64,000 nucleotides of DNA, taken from Chrysopilus asiliformis (Eukaryota > Arthropoda > Insecta > Diptera > Rhagionidae). Positions 35,601-44,776 of the stretch are shown here, piece after piece; within the stretch, counting starts at the first letter, position 1; every line of letters begins with the position of its first letter. The stretch lies in assembly GCA_964034945.1 (NCBI GenBank), contig OZ035964.1, positions 4,352,895 through 4,416,894 of the forward strand, read 5' to 3'. The notes under the pieces were generated by a model. It worked only from the letters and a program-made list of their open reading frames with translations, made no database searches and was not told the origin of the DNA. The position numbers and the translations under genes were made by a program.

Positions 35601-38600
35601 GAGGCCATTTTTTGATATATATTTTTTTTTTCAAAACGTTTTAAGGCAGGAAAGTTTTTTCACAACTTTCCGAAGCGTTTTTTTGTTACGGGAATTTTTT
35701 CAAAGCATTTTTTAGGCAGAGAAAATTTTCCCACAATTTTGCGAGGCAATTTCTTGTTAAAGATTTTTTTTTTAAACGTTTTCAAAGCAGGAAAGTTTTT
35801 CCACAATTTTCCGAAGCCCTTTTTTGTTACGGGAATTTTTTCAAAGCATTTTTTTAGGCAGAGAAAATTTTCCCACAATTTTGCGAGACAATTTCTTGTT
35901 AAAGATTTTTTTTAAAAAACGTTTTCAAAGCAGGAAAGTTTTTCCACAATTTTCCGAAGCCGTTTTTTGTTGCGGGAATTTTTTTCAAAACATTTTCTAA
36001 CGTTTTCCGATGTTTTTCACATTTTTTTTACATTGAAATTGAGGTTTCTTACGCGTAATTTTTCACATGTAGAAAACTGTGTAAATTACTTTACGTAAAA
36101 AACCGACACAATACTGGTGGTAAATCGAATGTACACACAATTAAGGTACGAAGGCTTGTAAAAATGAAATCAATTTTTAACGACGGTTTTTTTTAATTTA
36201 AATATTTGGTAATCCCTCGATTTATTACGAAATTTAAAGCAAATTTAATATTCGTGAATGTCAAATTTTCTTATCTAATCTATTCCGTGAACCGTACAAA
36301 AGAAAAATCTGCATTTGAAATTCATTCAGTGTGGAATTTTTATGATTAAAATTGCTATTGCGATAATTTCGGAAATCCACACTTTTCTCATAACACCAAG
36401 GAGGCCTTTTTAATGTTGTTTGGCGAAGAAAAAAAAACTTTTTTTTGTTACAAGAAAATGAGACGACAGACGTTGAATGCACCGGACAAACACCAGAAAG
36501 ATAATCGTAGGTAGCTAAATGTTATACGGTGTCATTATTAGATACGAATACCATAGCGGATCATTATTAATGGTTATGCGTTAATCATAGATACCGACGA
36601 TTTTGTTGATGATGACAGGATTGGCCGTTTGTTGTTGTAACCGAACCGAACCCAGCCATCAGCATATTTGAATTTTCCACGCGGCAAAAGACGGGCGATA
36701 ATCTGAGATTTTTGTGCGTCTCAGTATCATTGAATTGTTGGTTCATGTGATCAACTCCCCCTGCCGCTCGTCTGATAAATAAAAATCACCGACTGTTCTC
36801 ACATTTTCCCATTATTTTGTCGACTTGAATTAATTACTAGATAGACACAAATGTAGACACAGGAAAATTTGGCGGTGTTTCCTTCCATTTTTTAAACACT
36901 CAAGTGGAGTTTTCCACCCTCCAACGGAAGGGCGAGGGGTGAGAATTTTTCCATTTGTTTGCCCTTCCCTCATGACTTTTAATCCACTCAACCGATTTCG
37001 ATCCCATTTTTGGCATCCGATGGGAAATAAATGGTAATATTTCAGTGCCGGATCGGATCGTGTCTAGTCTCAAATCAAATCAAATGTACGTGATTTCATC
37101 TCTTCATCTTTAAATTTAGCCCACTTTCTTCTTGTTGTGCTGCTAATCGAGTTTCCACCTTTTTAAGTTATCGTCGTCTCAAGTGATTTGGAGTTGATTA
37201 TCTAACAGCTGATAGCACGGTTAACGGTAATGGTAACAATTTTATTACTTAATTTTCAACCGTCTTAAAAAATGGGTTACAAAAGACATTTTTTTTGACT
37301 CTCAGGAAATTTTTTTTATGTAAAAATATTTTTCCAAAGCTCTGCAAAGAAGGAATATTTTCCCACCATTTTCCCATGTCGTTTCTCGTCAAAAAAATTT
37401 TTTTTGAAAGCATCTGCAAATCAGGCAAATTGTCCCACGATTTTCCGAGGCCGTTTTTGGCAAAGAATTTTTTTTTGAAAGCATTTTAGAGGCAGAGAAA
37501 ATTTTCCACCATCCTCGAAAATCTTTTTTGGTCAAGAAATATTTTTGCAAAGCATTTCCAAAGCATTTTGCAATTTTCCGAGGTCTTTTTTGCCAGGGTA
37601 ATTTTCTTCAAAGCATTTTCTAGGCAGGGACATTTTACTACAATATTCCCAAGCCTTTTTTGTTAAAAATAAAAAATTCAAGGCATTTTCTGAGCAGGAA
37701 AATTTTTACGCGATTTTGCAATGCCTTTCTTGTCAGAAATTTTTTTCTCAAAGCATTTTATAGGCAGGGAAAATTATTCCGTAATTTTCCGAGGCCTTTC
37801 TTGTCAGACAATTTTTTTCCAAAGCATTTTATAGGCAGGGAAAATTATTCCGTAATTTTCCGAGTCCTTTCTTGTCAGACAATTTTTTCCCAAAGCATTT
37901 TATTGGCAGGGAAAATTATTCCGTAATTTTCCGAGGCCTTTCTTGTCAGACAATTTTTTCCCAAAGCATTTGAAAAGTAGGAAAATTTTTCCACAATTTT
38001 TCCGACACTTTTTTGACAGGGAAATTTTTTTCGAAGCATTTTCTAGTCAGGGAAAATTTTCCCACAATTTTCCGATGTCAGACATTTTTTTTCAAGCCAA
38101 GAAAATTTTCGCACAATTTCCCGTGGCCTTGTTTTGCTAAAAAAAAAATTTTTTCAAAGCATTTTCTTAGCAGAAAAATTCTTCCACAATTTTCCGAGGC
38201 CTTTTTTTTTGTTAATAAAGAATTTGTTTAAGGCATGTTCTAAGCAGAAAAACTTTCCTTCAATTTTTCAAAGCCTTGTTTTGTTAAAGATTTTTTTTCA
38301 ACGTTTTTTTTAAGCCGGAAAATTTTTCTTCAATTTTCCGAAGCTTCGTTTTGTTAAGGATTTTTGTTCAAAGCATTTCCTAAGCAGAAAAATTCCCAAA
38401 ATTTCTCGGGGCCACAATTTCCCGACGCCTTTTTTGGTTGGTATTGTTTTTAAAGAGTTTTGTAACCAGAAAATTTTTACAAAATTTTCCAAGGCCTTTT
38501 TTGTCACAATTTTTTTTTCAAAATATTTTCTAAGCAAGAAAATTTTCCCACAATTTTCCGATGACTTTTTTGTTAAAGAATTTTTTTGCTAAGCCTTTTC

Positions 38601-39020
38601 TAGGCAGGGAAAATTTTCCTACAATTTACCGAGGCCTTTTTTTGCTAAATAAGTTTTTTTTCAAGTTATTTTCTAAACAAGAATTTTTTTTTCACGGTTT
38701 TCCGAGGCATTTTTTGTTCGACAATTTTTTTTTTCAATGCATTTTCTAGGCATGAAAAATTTCGCCATAATTTTGCGAGGCATGTTTTTGTTTGCGTTAA
38801 GTTCCATCTTCGGGAAAATTCGTTAAGGTCCTGTAAGCATTACGGGAATATGGTTTTTTTTTTCTTTCTTCTTTTTGATATTTTTTTCCGGGGAAATTTA
38901 CATTAGGGGGCTTTTGGGATCGCCGAGTATGGCTCGGTCTTTCTGGTTGGGTTTTTCAATTACCTGAAATGCTAGCACCAACTGATATAATTTCCAAAAA
39001 TAGATGCTAGTTTTCGCCAT
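21029..39020 (-). CDS. giant secreted ZP-domain protein with CYPGSxDPRC repeats (5 coding exons)
   Basis: Complement join of 21029-29699, 29760-30106, 31006-31141, 31893-32080 and 38964-39020. The total is 9399 nt, or 3132 residues, with all four junctions in frame. Residues 1-26 form a signal peptide (hydrophobic LVLAFQVLSEVAG). The ZP domain spans about 50-295, with Cys50, Cys81 (YYNEPKC), Cys102/108/111 (FDSCGSKPSCTVC), Cys138 (ARKISC), GGVECWM, VRDCYAF and the closing FKFPDKMQVFLKCDVEICR. The rest is C-x8-C modules (CYPGSTDPRC) separated by Thr/Pro linkers, with a homogeneous 112-residue unit at about 665-2660. RFRR at 3101-3104 is a furin-like site. No transmembrane helix is visible after the ZP domain, unlike most apical ZP proteins, so I infer a secreted matrix component of cuticle or tendon type. 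From memory, Drosophila zye-like ZP proteins are the nearest idea; this is unverified, so no symbol is given. Confidence 0.93.
22455..28440 (-). repeat. 336-bp coding minisatellite, about 18 copies
   Basis: Exactly 336-bp (112-codon) periodicity. Each unit holds five C-x8-C modules with linkers of different length (20, 20, 20, 18 and 34 residues per module). One module always reads CYQGSNDPRC, and its CCTTGG is present in all 18 copies. Differences between copies are a few scattered substitutions (for example Lys/Arg before VSTEKPP, one Ala for Pro near 27125, Thr for Ser near 22825). Degenerate single modules flank the array on both sides. Confidence 0.97.
29700..29759 (-). other. 60-bp intron of the ZP gene
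   Basis: GTACAT...TATATAG, very AT-rich. Minimal-size intron typical of flies. Removing it joins the GCS and RKPKLFG parts of the ZP-C domain in frame. Confidence 0.92.
29760..30106 (-). CDS. ZP gene coding exon 4 (ZP linker and ZP-C)
   Basis: 347 nt between acceptor TTTCATAAAG|GAA and donor TTCCAG|GTACAT. It encodes EIWDTARKISC, GGVECWMDIQRGEYP, VIVYLRDPQKEYDIMVRDCY and KSGCS. It ends two bases into an Arg codon. Confidence 0.95.
30175..30300 (+). repeat. hairpin-rich repeat related to family E end
   Basis: 'aggctgcacctcaaacgact', 'tggcggttcatcccccttt' and 'gaatcttacgcgaccgtcga' parallel 'ggggctgcgccccgaaccgc', 'tcgcggttcaccccca' and 'caatcatacgcggtctaccg' at 63645-63720, in the same order, with the hairpins partly decayed. 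Confidence 0.6.
30405..30600 (-). repeat. inverted fragment of the 72-bp satellite family
   Basis: About 2.7 copies. On the minus strand it reads 'cgagaccttttctatccggg', 'aaatatttttttcgaatttt' and 'tagtcgcttgttctgagtag', close to the left edge of the array at 1863-7770. Confidence 0.85.
30899..30920. repeat. poly-G homopolymer
   Basis: Twenty-two consecutive G bases inside a ZP-gene intron (poly-C on the transcript strand). Confidence 0.95.
31006..31141 (-). CDS. ZP gene coding exon 3 (ZP-N)
   Basis: 136 nt between acceptor TTTTTTAG|GTA and donor GTACAG|GTAATT. It encodes YINAGSNQRSYSFLVPFDSC and continues to VIQSDEAVQ, a typical insect ZP-N second half. Confidence 0.93.
31142..31892 (-). 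other. intron 2 of the ZP gene
   Basis: 751 bp with GT...AG ends on the minus strand. Most of it (31310-31625) is an inverted copy of dispersed family F. Confidence 0.85.
31310..31625 (-). repeat. interspersed family F, inverted copy
   Basis: Contains 'ataccggaaactaaactatt', 'cacctgcggcgcttttgttt', 'gccattatttatggaatgca', 'ttgtgcggcacaatttg' and 'cacctgcggcgcatatttat', the inverse of the element at 11215-11400 and 61255-61530. Confidence 0.75.
31893..32080 (-). CDS. ZP gene coding exon 2 (start of ZP-N)
   Basis: 188 nt between acceptor TTTGTTTCCAG|GTT and donor TGCAG|GTATGT. It runs from VLSEVAG to NEPKC and includes the first two ZP cysteines. It ends two bases into an Arg codon that exon 3 completes. 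Confidence 0.92.
32185..32300 (-). repeat. family F fragment
   Basis: 'catcccggaatggccggag', 'gcatcccggaaactaaactc' and 'ggaattatgcaatctattg' match the wording at 31320-31400 and 61620-61710. Confidence 0.65.
32690..33110 (-). repeat. interspersed family C, inverted copy with microsatellite
   Basis: The order, read on the minus strand, is 'gctcgatcagagggaaga', a short CTGTCAGT microsatellite, 'ctagagccatgaaattctg', 'aaccagaagtaaccaaaatg', 'gcggctatttaaaaatccc' and 'cgttatcgagac'. The same parts flank the microsatellites at 44.3-45.8 and 50.7-51.5 kb. Confidence 0.7.
33111..34184. other. intronic sequence, no feature recognised
   Basis: No clear repeat unit. Overlapping short open frames on the plus strand at 33127-33452 have no recognisable domain and lie inside the intron. 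Confidence 0.35.
34185..34345 (-). repeat. family A fragment
   Basis: 'tggattttgatgtatggacc', 'ggttatgtaaaatca' and 'aaatcgaatccttacaggat' match, in inverted orientation, the right half of family A (12420-12550) and the fragment at 58340-58450. Confidence 0.7.
34350..34900. repeat. tandem array of about 70-bp unit, block 1
   Basis: About eight diverged copies with landmarks 'caaagcattttctaggcagg', 'aaaattttccca' and 'ttttccgaggcc(t)ttttt'. Confidence 0.8.
34994..35041. repeat. (GTCC/GTCT) microsatellite
   Basis: Alternating GTCCGTCTGTCC units followed by 'gaaatttggcacaggtccg' wording, like the tail after the microsatellites at 42.4 and 47.2 kb. Confidence 0.85.
35425..36010. repeat. tandem array of about 70-bp unit, block 2
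   Basis: About eight copies of the same unit as block 1. A stretch of about 125 bp (about 35690-35815) recurs almost unchanged just after, which shows a recent local duplication. Confidence 0.8.
36020..37280. other. repeat-poor part of ZP intron 1
   Basis: The only block of more than 1 kb in intron 1 without dispersed or tandem repeats. It has higher sequence complexity and homeodomain-like TAATTA and TTAATGG words. No reading frame of note. It could hold regulatory sequence, but nothing proves it. Confidence 0.3.
37290..38770. repeat. tandem array of about 70-bp unit, block 3, about 21 copies
   Basis: Unit 'caaagcattttctaggcagg', 'gaaaattttcccacaatttt', 'ccgaggcctttttt' and 'tgtcaagaattttttt'. 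The copies at about 37735-37970 (three to four) are nearly identical; the others are diverged. The general plan (purine block GGAAAA, CC, TTTTC, GC, T-run) parallels the 72-bp array at 1863-7770. Confidence 0.88.
38964..39020 (-). CDS. ZP gene coding exon 1 (signal peptide)
   Basis: ATG at 39020 encodes 19 residues, MAKTSIYFWKLYQLVLAFQ, up to donor CAG|GTAATT, phase 0. The exon begins earlier, at 39094, after a strong acceptor (polypyrimidine tract, TTTTCTTTTCAG). An earlier ATG at about 39028 opens an 8-codon frame that ends inside the exon. Joining to exon 2 extends the hydrophobic core to a complete signal peptide, which is the main reason for accepting this distant exon. Confidence 0.78.
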
Positions 39021-39094
39021 TATTGTTGGTCATTGATTGGAATTTACAAGCGAGCTCCCGTAAGAAGTATAATTTATTGTTTGTGATTCCCAAT
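39021..39094 (-). other. 5'UTR part of ZP gene first coding exon
   Basis: 74 bases between the acceptor TTTTCTTTTCAG and the start codon. The acceptor implies at least one untranslated exon further right. Its position is unknown. Confidence 0.55.
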
Positions 39095-39313
39095 CTGAAA
39101 AGAAAAAAAAAATTAAATGTTAATTAAAATATATAAAAAGGATGACATTTAAACAAGACGTTTTTTTCATACCGAATGTCTAGACTTATGCTAAATTAAA
39201 TGATTCGTAAAAAACGAAATAACGAATATTTTTCATTGCACAAATATTTGAAAACTCAAAGTGCAATCACATAACAATCATAACGTTGTTTTAACGTTGT
39301 ATAAAAAATAATT

Positions 39314-39321
39314 TATCGATA
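39314..39321. promoter_or_regulatory. DRE element TATCGATA
   Basis: Exact 8-bp DREF/BEAF-32 consensus, extended to TTATCGATAA, about 85 bp in front of the AAGATGGCGG element. Lies between the minus-strand ZP gene and the predicted plus-strand first exon, so it could serve either. Confidence 0.6.
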
Positions 39322-39399
39322 AAAGGATTTTAAAAAATTGAAAAACGACAACACTCTAATTCTTTGCAGATGGCGCGTGTGTGCGGAGTCAGTGTTGAG

Positions 39400-39535
39400 A
39401 CAAGATGGCGGTGCAGTGTCGCAAAAGTTAAATGGAAACGGTGAAAAGTGAAGTAAAAAATAACTTAAACTGGAGAGGAAAGAAAACAATAGAAATCTAA
39501 TCGGGAAACTGAAAGGTGCTAGGAAAATTGAAAGG
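39400..39535 (+). other. predicted non-coding first exon of a plus-strand gene
   Basis: CAAGATGGCGG (YY1/Pho type) at about 39400 is followed by a purine-rich leader (GTGAAAAGTGAAGTAAAAAA) and a donor GAAAGG|GTAAGT at 39536. Two short upstream reading frames (24 codons from 39371, 8 codons from 39403) end within the exon. Layout resembles the start at 985-1246. The coding part was not found. Confidence 0.45.
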
Positions 39536-39541
39536 GTAAGT

Positions 39542-41568
39542 CAATATAAATTATATTCTTTTTTGTATAACTCGCTTTTATTTACTAATTGCGATATTCG
39601 GCAGACGTTCAAAACTTCAACGTTGTGTGGTGCTTTAATTTAGATTTGAAAAGAAAAATCTTTGTAAACTTGACACATAATTTATATTTTAAAAGTCCTG
39701 ATAACATATTTAATAAATCAGAAGCTGAATTCTTGTATACTGAAACATTCCTTTCATTATTTCCAACCCAATAGCGAAAACGCCATCAAAATCGGTTCAG
39801 TGGATCAAAAGATGCAAGGAATGGGGGTTTAAGGTTGTGGAAAAAGGTGGATTTTTGTACACCGCAATATAAAATACGGCGCAGAAATTTTTTTTAGAAA
39901 TGAACATCCCACTATTGAAAATTACTTAACAAAATGTGTCGCAGGCGATTTTTTTTAAAGAAAAATACGCTAGTAGCAGTAATCTCTGAGGAAACTGCAC
40001 CGCAGGCTAAAAAGGCCACAAGCCTGTCCGTCCGTCTGTCCTTCCGTTCGGCCGTCTGTCTGTCCGTCTATCTGTCTGTCCGTCTGTCCGTTCGTATCTT
40101 CGTTCGACCGTTTGTCCGTGTGTCTGTCCGTCCGTCTATATGTCTGTATGCCACGACTTGGCTCGAAAACCACTCAGCCGATTTAGATGCGATTTTTTGC
40201 TAAATGTACCTTCGACATCTAGGAAGGTTTCATCCTATTGGAATTTCTCGGCTTATAGGTATGCAAAAACAAAAAATAATATAAAAATATTATATTGTTT
40301 TTGTGGGTGTTTTCACATCCAATTTTCGCCCCAATAGGTCAGGCATGTCTGCCCTAAAAACCCATCAGGAGCCTGTTTTCTGGTATGGAAGCTGGCTCAC
40401 CGTCATCACAGCCTGTTTTACCAGCTTCCACGCAGGCCTACAGGAGTTTAGTCGAATAAAACTCGATTCGGTTTCGTTTCCCTCACCCCTTTTGACCACT
40501 CGGCAATTTTTGTACAATTTTTTTCATATTCAAAAGTTTTCAAAAGCTTTTTTTTTGCAAATTTGTAGTTAAATTTGTAGTTGCTGTGCTGTAGCACCGC
40601 CTGCCTAAACATAGCCTTTTCATATTGATCCCTGGTAATCATTGAAGCCTGCTATCAATTAACGTTGATAGAGAAGTGTGTAAAAGTTGAAGGTCCAATG
40701 ATTGCGGAAAATCCGTTTCTTAGAATTTCCTTATTGACCACCCACCTATGTCAATCCACATCATACGGGATTCTGTTAGTCACTGGTGATGCTTCCTACC
40801 GCTTTCTTACCTGCAGAAGAAGACAGGTACAATTACAGACTCCAACCATGAGAAAATCTTCATCTGCTGAACCCACTAAGAATTATGTTTTTATGTTGTT
40901 TTTACATATCAATCTCCATATCCCATTGATATATCAATTTGATGGGAGCGGCGGGAGGGGGAAGTGTGGATTCTTCTTCTTTTCGTACTTTCTAGCCAGT
41001 CATTGTTGTATTTTTTTACGAGAAAACATTTCAAATTCGAGGTCGTGACGGTGCGGCAATGGCCGATAATAATGTCGGTATATTTGATGGGTCATACAGA
41101 GAATATACCTTGAGATGAAATAATTTGAGTTAACAAATTTATCAAAAGGAATACATGTTCCCAGCAGGTAAAATTGTTTCTAATTTTTGACACGCATTAA
41201 TTGATATAACATGAGGTCTGGAAGGTGTTTTTTTTTAAATTATAAAATTTCAACTCATTTTAGTGTCAGTTTGGTTTTACGATCTTCGAAATATTTTAAA
41301 GGTTTTCTAATGGTCGTACATAAATCTTACATATCACAAAATTTACTTATTTTTTTTTTAAATAATTAAAATTTGATCTTGTAATGGAAAATCTACGTTT
41401 GTGTACAATTCACACTAGAATCTGACGAATAAAATATTAGTTTATATAAAAATCCTTAAAAAAAATTGAAAAACTCCGAAAATTTAAAAATTCCTAAAAA
41501 AAAATTGGAAAATCCCGAGATGTCGTTTCTTTCTCTGATTAAGAAATTCCAACGCTAGATTGAACAAT
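39542..41568. other. predicted intron or intergenic, with family F, microsatellite and tail fragments
   Basis: Family F words at about 39880-40015 (gcgcagaaatttttttta, gtcgcaggcgattt, ctgcaccgcaggct). They run into a GTCC/GTCT microsatellite (40022-40147) with the tail 'cttggctcgaaaaccactca'. From 40330 to 41480 I see no gene. Confidence 0.4.
40022..40147. repeat. (GTCC/GTCT)n microsatellite
   Basis: Imperfect GTCCGTCTGTCT tetramer repetition that joins directly onto a dispersed-repeat tail. Confidence 0.85.
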
Positions 41569-42022
41569 TCCAGGGGTGACTTCATGTAACTCTTTTTCGA
41601 TCGACTAACTAGTCGAAGGAAATCTTTAGTCGACCAAAAATGATTAAACAAGCAAACACTAACTCTGGTGCACACGATATAACAGTATTTTCTGGATAAT
41701 TTGGGGTCGCTGAATCCGAATCTGGCAGTAGTTTGGCTGTACCAGCTCTACTTTTTCAAATATGAAGGAAAAAATAATTGTTGACTTCCAGATTATAAAT
41801 ATTTAAACCATTTAATAAGTTACCCACCATATCGGAAAAAGTACAGCTGGTACAGTCAAATTACTATCAGATTCGGATTCGGCGACCCCAAATTACCCAG
41901 AAAAGACTCTTATATCGTGTTCATCAGAGTGAGTGTCCGCCTGTTTAATCAGTTTTGGTCGACGGAAAATTTCCTTCGACTAATTAGTCGATCGAAAATA
42001 AGTTACATGAAGCCACCCCAGG
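41569..42022. mobile_element. foldback element, about 454 bp
   Basis: The left arm (41569-41755) begins CCAGGGGTGACTTCATGTAA and contains 'cgatcgactaactagtcga' and 'ggtcgctgaatccgaatctg'. The right arm (about 41840-42022) is its inverted, about 85% similar copy, ending TTACATGAAGCCACCCCAGG. Spacer of about 80 bp. No coding capacity. Related single-arm words occur at 46080 and 49970. Confidence 0.8.
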
Positions 42023-42564
42023 TGAGAAAGGTTTGGCTTTCGGGACGCCTAAATTCGGGACTGTTCCCCGGTCATTCCGGGACGTATGATCAGCTTTTTT
42101 TTAAAAAAAGGATAAAATCATAATTTGAGTAAATTTAAAATTTTTATGCATTGAGAAAGCCTATTTGTCGTTGGATTTGTGTAGCAAGGTTGTCCCGACG
42201 TGCATCAATTTTTATTTTACTCCAATAATTATTTGATCCTTTTTTTAAAAAAAATTCTAGGTGTTGGAGGAGGTTTTTTTCGATTTTTTAACAATTTTGT
42301 TTTTTCTTTCTTTCTAAAGATGAGTGTGAGAAAAAAAACTTTTAATACCCAATTGAATTTCAAGTTTTTCTGCAAATAGTTTACATTTTTATTATACTCT
42401 ACATAGTATATTAGATTTAGTATACCGTCTGTAACGCCTGTTCGTTCGTCTGTCTGCCTGCCCGTGAACAACATAACTTTTGAAAGAATTGAGCTAGAGA
42501 CTTGAATTTTTATATAGTTGCGTTTTTCGTAAATGGCAAGACTTAGTTATTGAATGGGCAAAAT
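42023..42564. other. family F fragment and microsatellite remnant
   Basis: 'ttcgggacgcctaaattcgg' and 'gtcattccgggacgtatga' (42040-42090) belong to family F. A short GTCT/GCCT run is at 42430-42465, followed by 'gagctagagacttgaattt'. Confidence 0.5.
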
Positions 42565-43510
42565 CAGCCCATTCCTTCCCCCTCCCATTGGCTCGTCTCT
42601 TGCTTCTTCCGCTGATGCCCTGCCTAATCCTGCAAGGCTTCTGTCCAAAGGGAAAGAGAAGTGTCGTTTTAATCAAAAATCAGTTTTTCGTGAGACGTCT
42701 CCGCCCTCCCTGCACCCCCCAAACCATTTGTGATATCGAAAAATGGACAACGGATTCTTAATCAGAGGCCCAAAAAACCCCCCTCGGCCAATTTTTAGCG
42801 AAATCGGTGACGTGTCAAAAAATTGAAAAAATCAGAAGGGGGACCCCTGTACTTTTTTTAAGGACGAAAAATCTAAGTCCTCCGATCGGGCTGAAATTCA
42901 GAATTTAGAGGTTATCGGAGATGCAGAATCGATATCCGGTATCCTTTTTGAGGGGAGCGGTACGGTTTGGACGGTACAAGGACGAGGTCCTTGAAAAATC
43001 GACTTGTCCTCAAAAAGGACACCGGATATCGATTCCTCGTCCCGAAAAACTATAAAATTCCGAATTGCATAAAAATCCTTTAAGCCGTTTCCGAGATAAA
43101 AGGATTCAATTTTTAAAGATTTGTCTTTAGGAAAACCGTTTGTCCCTCGCGTAATTTTTGGCCTATCGACTCGCGGTTAACGGTTTTTGATAGCTTAAAG
43201 GATTCTAAAGAATGTGTGATTTTTGGTTTTCCTGAAACCGAAGCACTTTTTTTAAAAAATAATTTTTGCTTGAGACTTGAAATTTTCTTGAGACTTTTTT
43301 AAAAAATTTCAAAAATTTACAGCTGAAATTTTCAAAAAAAAAATTACTACAAAATGTTGGAAAATTGCTACAAAATACAAAATTCCAATAAATTTTGCCA
43401 TTTATACCAGCATAAATTCAAGTACGTAAAATCGTTGATTCAATTCTGGTTTTTCCATTGATTGTGAAATGGGATCGGTAAGAAAAGGCACCGGAAGTAA
43501 ATAATGGAAT
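42565..43510 (+). repeat. interspersed family A, copy 3
   Basis: Begins 'cattggctcgtctcttgctt' and carries all family A landmarks in order (acggattcttaatcagaggc at 42753, aaggacgaaaaat at 42861, cctatcgactcgcgg at 43163, cataaattcaagtac near 43410). The 'ggctcgtctc' block is at the start here but at the end of copy 2. Confidence 0.82.
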
Positions 43511-44339
43511 GGATTTTTTTTTGTGATATCTGCCAAAAGATAGAACCGAAATCGGTTGAGTTGAACAAAAGTTATGAGGGAGGAACGAACAAACAAACTT
43601 CCACCCCAAAATCGTATACCCTTTCCGTTTCCTTCGTGAGGTGAAAGATAGGAATGATGAAAACTAGCAAAGCCACTTGAAATGGAAAAATCTTAACAAG
43701 CAATAAAAAAAAAAGTTTTCTTTTCGGTTAAATAATTTGAAGGAAAATCCACTCTTATGAATCAAATGACTTTCCGAATAACCCCGCGTCAAACCAGCTT
43801 GGAGTGAAATGCAAGCCCGTCTCGTCTTGATTAATTGCGGTCACAAAGCGCATGTAGTTCTCAAGTAATTCATTGGATAATCGTTTGAAATTTGAATTGA
43901 GCTGCGAAAATAACGAGAAAACTTTTACGATTCAATGTTGAAATTGGAATAAAAAACGCACTTGAAATTTGAAGTGAACTTGAAGTGAGAAACGAGAATA
44001 AATAATAGCGAAACAAATGAAAATAAAGGCAGTAAAATGATTGCTATAGCTAAAAGTGTTGAATTTTAATTAGTAATGGTCATTTATTCACAGAGAAAAT
44101 CTAAAATTAAATCAAAGCGTTTAATTTCAATGCTTTGGCGCCATTTTTAAATACCAATGAATGTTATTGAAATCATATCGGAATTTCCAAGTAATTCAAC
44201 GTCACTTTTTGCACCTGTCTATTCAGCAATAGGTCGGGTTACCATATTTTGCTTTTGTGTGAATCAGATACAGATTATTGGTAGGGAGCGGCAAGGAAGG
44301 GGGGTGGGGAAAGGATAGCGACATTGTGTAAGGAATTTT
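43511..44339. other. non-coding stretch, nothing recognised
   Basis: No gene, TIR or tandem unit seen. Confidence 0.35.
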
Positions 44340-44501
44340 TCAGTGCTACGAATATAAACGGCAAAACTTTTGAAAGCTCGATCAAAGGGAAGAGGGTTTC
44401 TTTAAATGTTTGTTATTTCGACCTCTTAATTTAGCCTAAAAGACATTTCCCGAGCACTCCCGAGTCGATTGGAGTCGTATTACAAAAATCTGTTTCTGTC
44501 T

Positions 44502-44775
44502 GCCAGTTTTCAATCTATCAGTCTCTTAATCTGTCAGTCTCTCAATCTGTCTGTCTCTCAATCTGTCAGTCTCTCAATCTGTCTGTCTCTCAATCTGTCA
44601 GTCTCTAAATCTGTCAGTCTCTCAATCTGCCAGTCTCTCAATCTGTCTGTCTCTCAATCTGTCAGTCTCTCAATCTGTCTGTCTCTCAATCTGTCAGTCT
44701 CTAAATCTGTCAGTCTCTCAATCTGCCAGTCTCTCAATCTGTCCGTCTCTCAATCTGTCAGTCTCTCAATCTGTC
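44502..44775. repeat. 16-bp-type microsatellite, left part
   Basis: Alternating 'tctcaatctgtcag' and 'tctcaatctgtctg' units with higher-order repetition (about 128 bp). It is open in one frame only because of unit length. Confidence 0.92.
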
Positions 44776-44776
44776 A

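Larger units (their letters stand above)
32081..38963 (-). other. intron 1 of the ZP gene (6.9 kb)
   Basis: Separates the signal-peptide exon from the ZP domain. It is filled with inverted family F and C fragments (32185-33110), a family A fragment (34185-34345), three blocks of a tandem unit of about 70 bp (34350-34900, 35425-36010, 37290-38770) and one repeat-poor block (36020-37280). Confidence 0.75.

Noticed and set aside
40140..40260. Possible tRNA or snRNA-like sequence beside the microsatellite tails
   Set aside because: No cloverleaf, B-box (GGTTCRANNCC) or snRNA signature found; the wording is that of a dispersed element tail.
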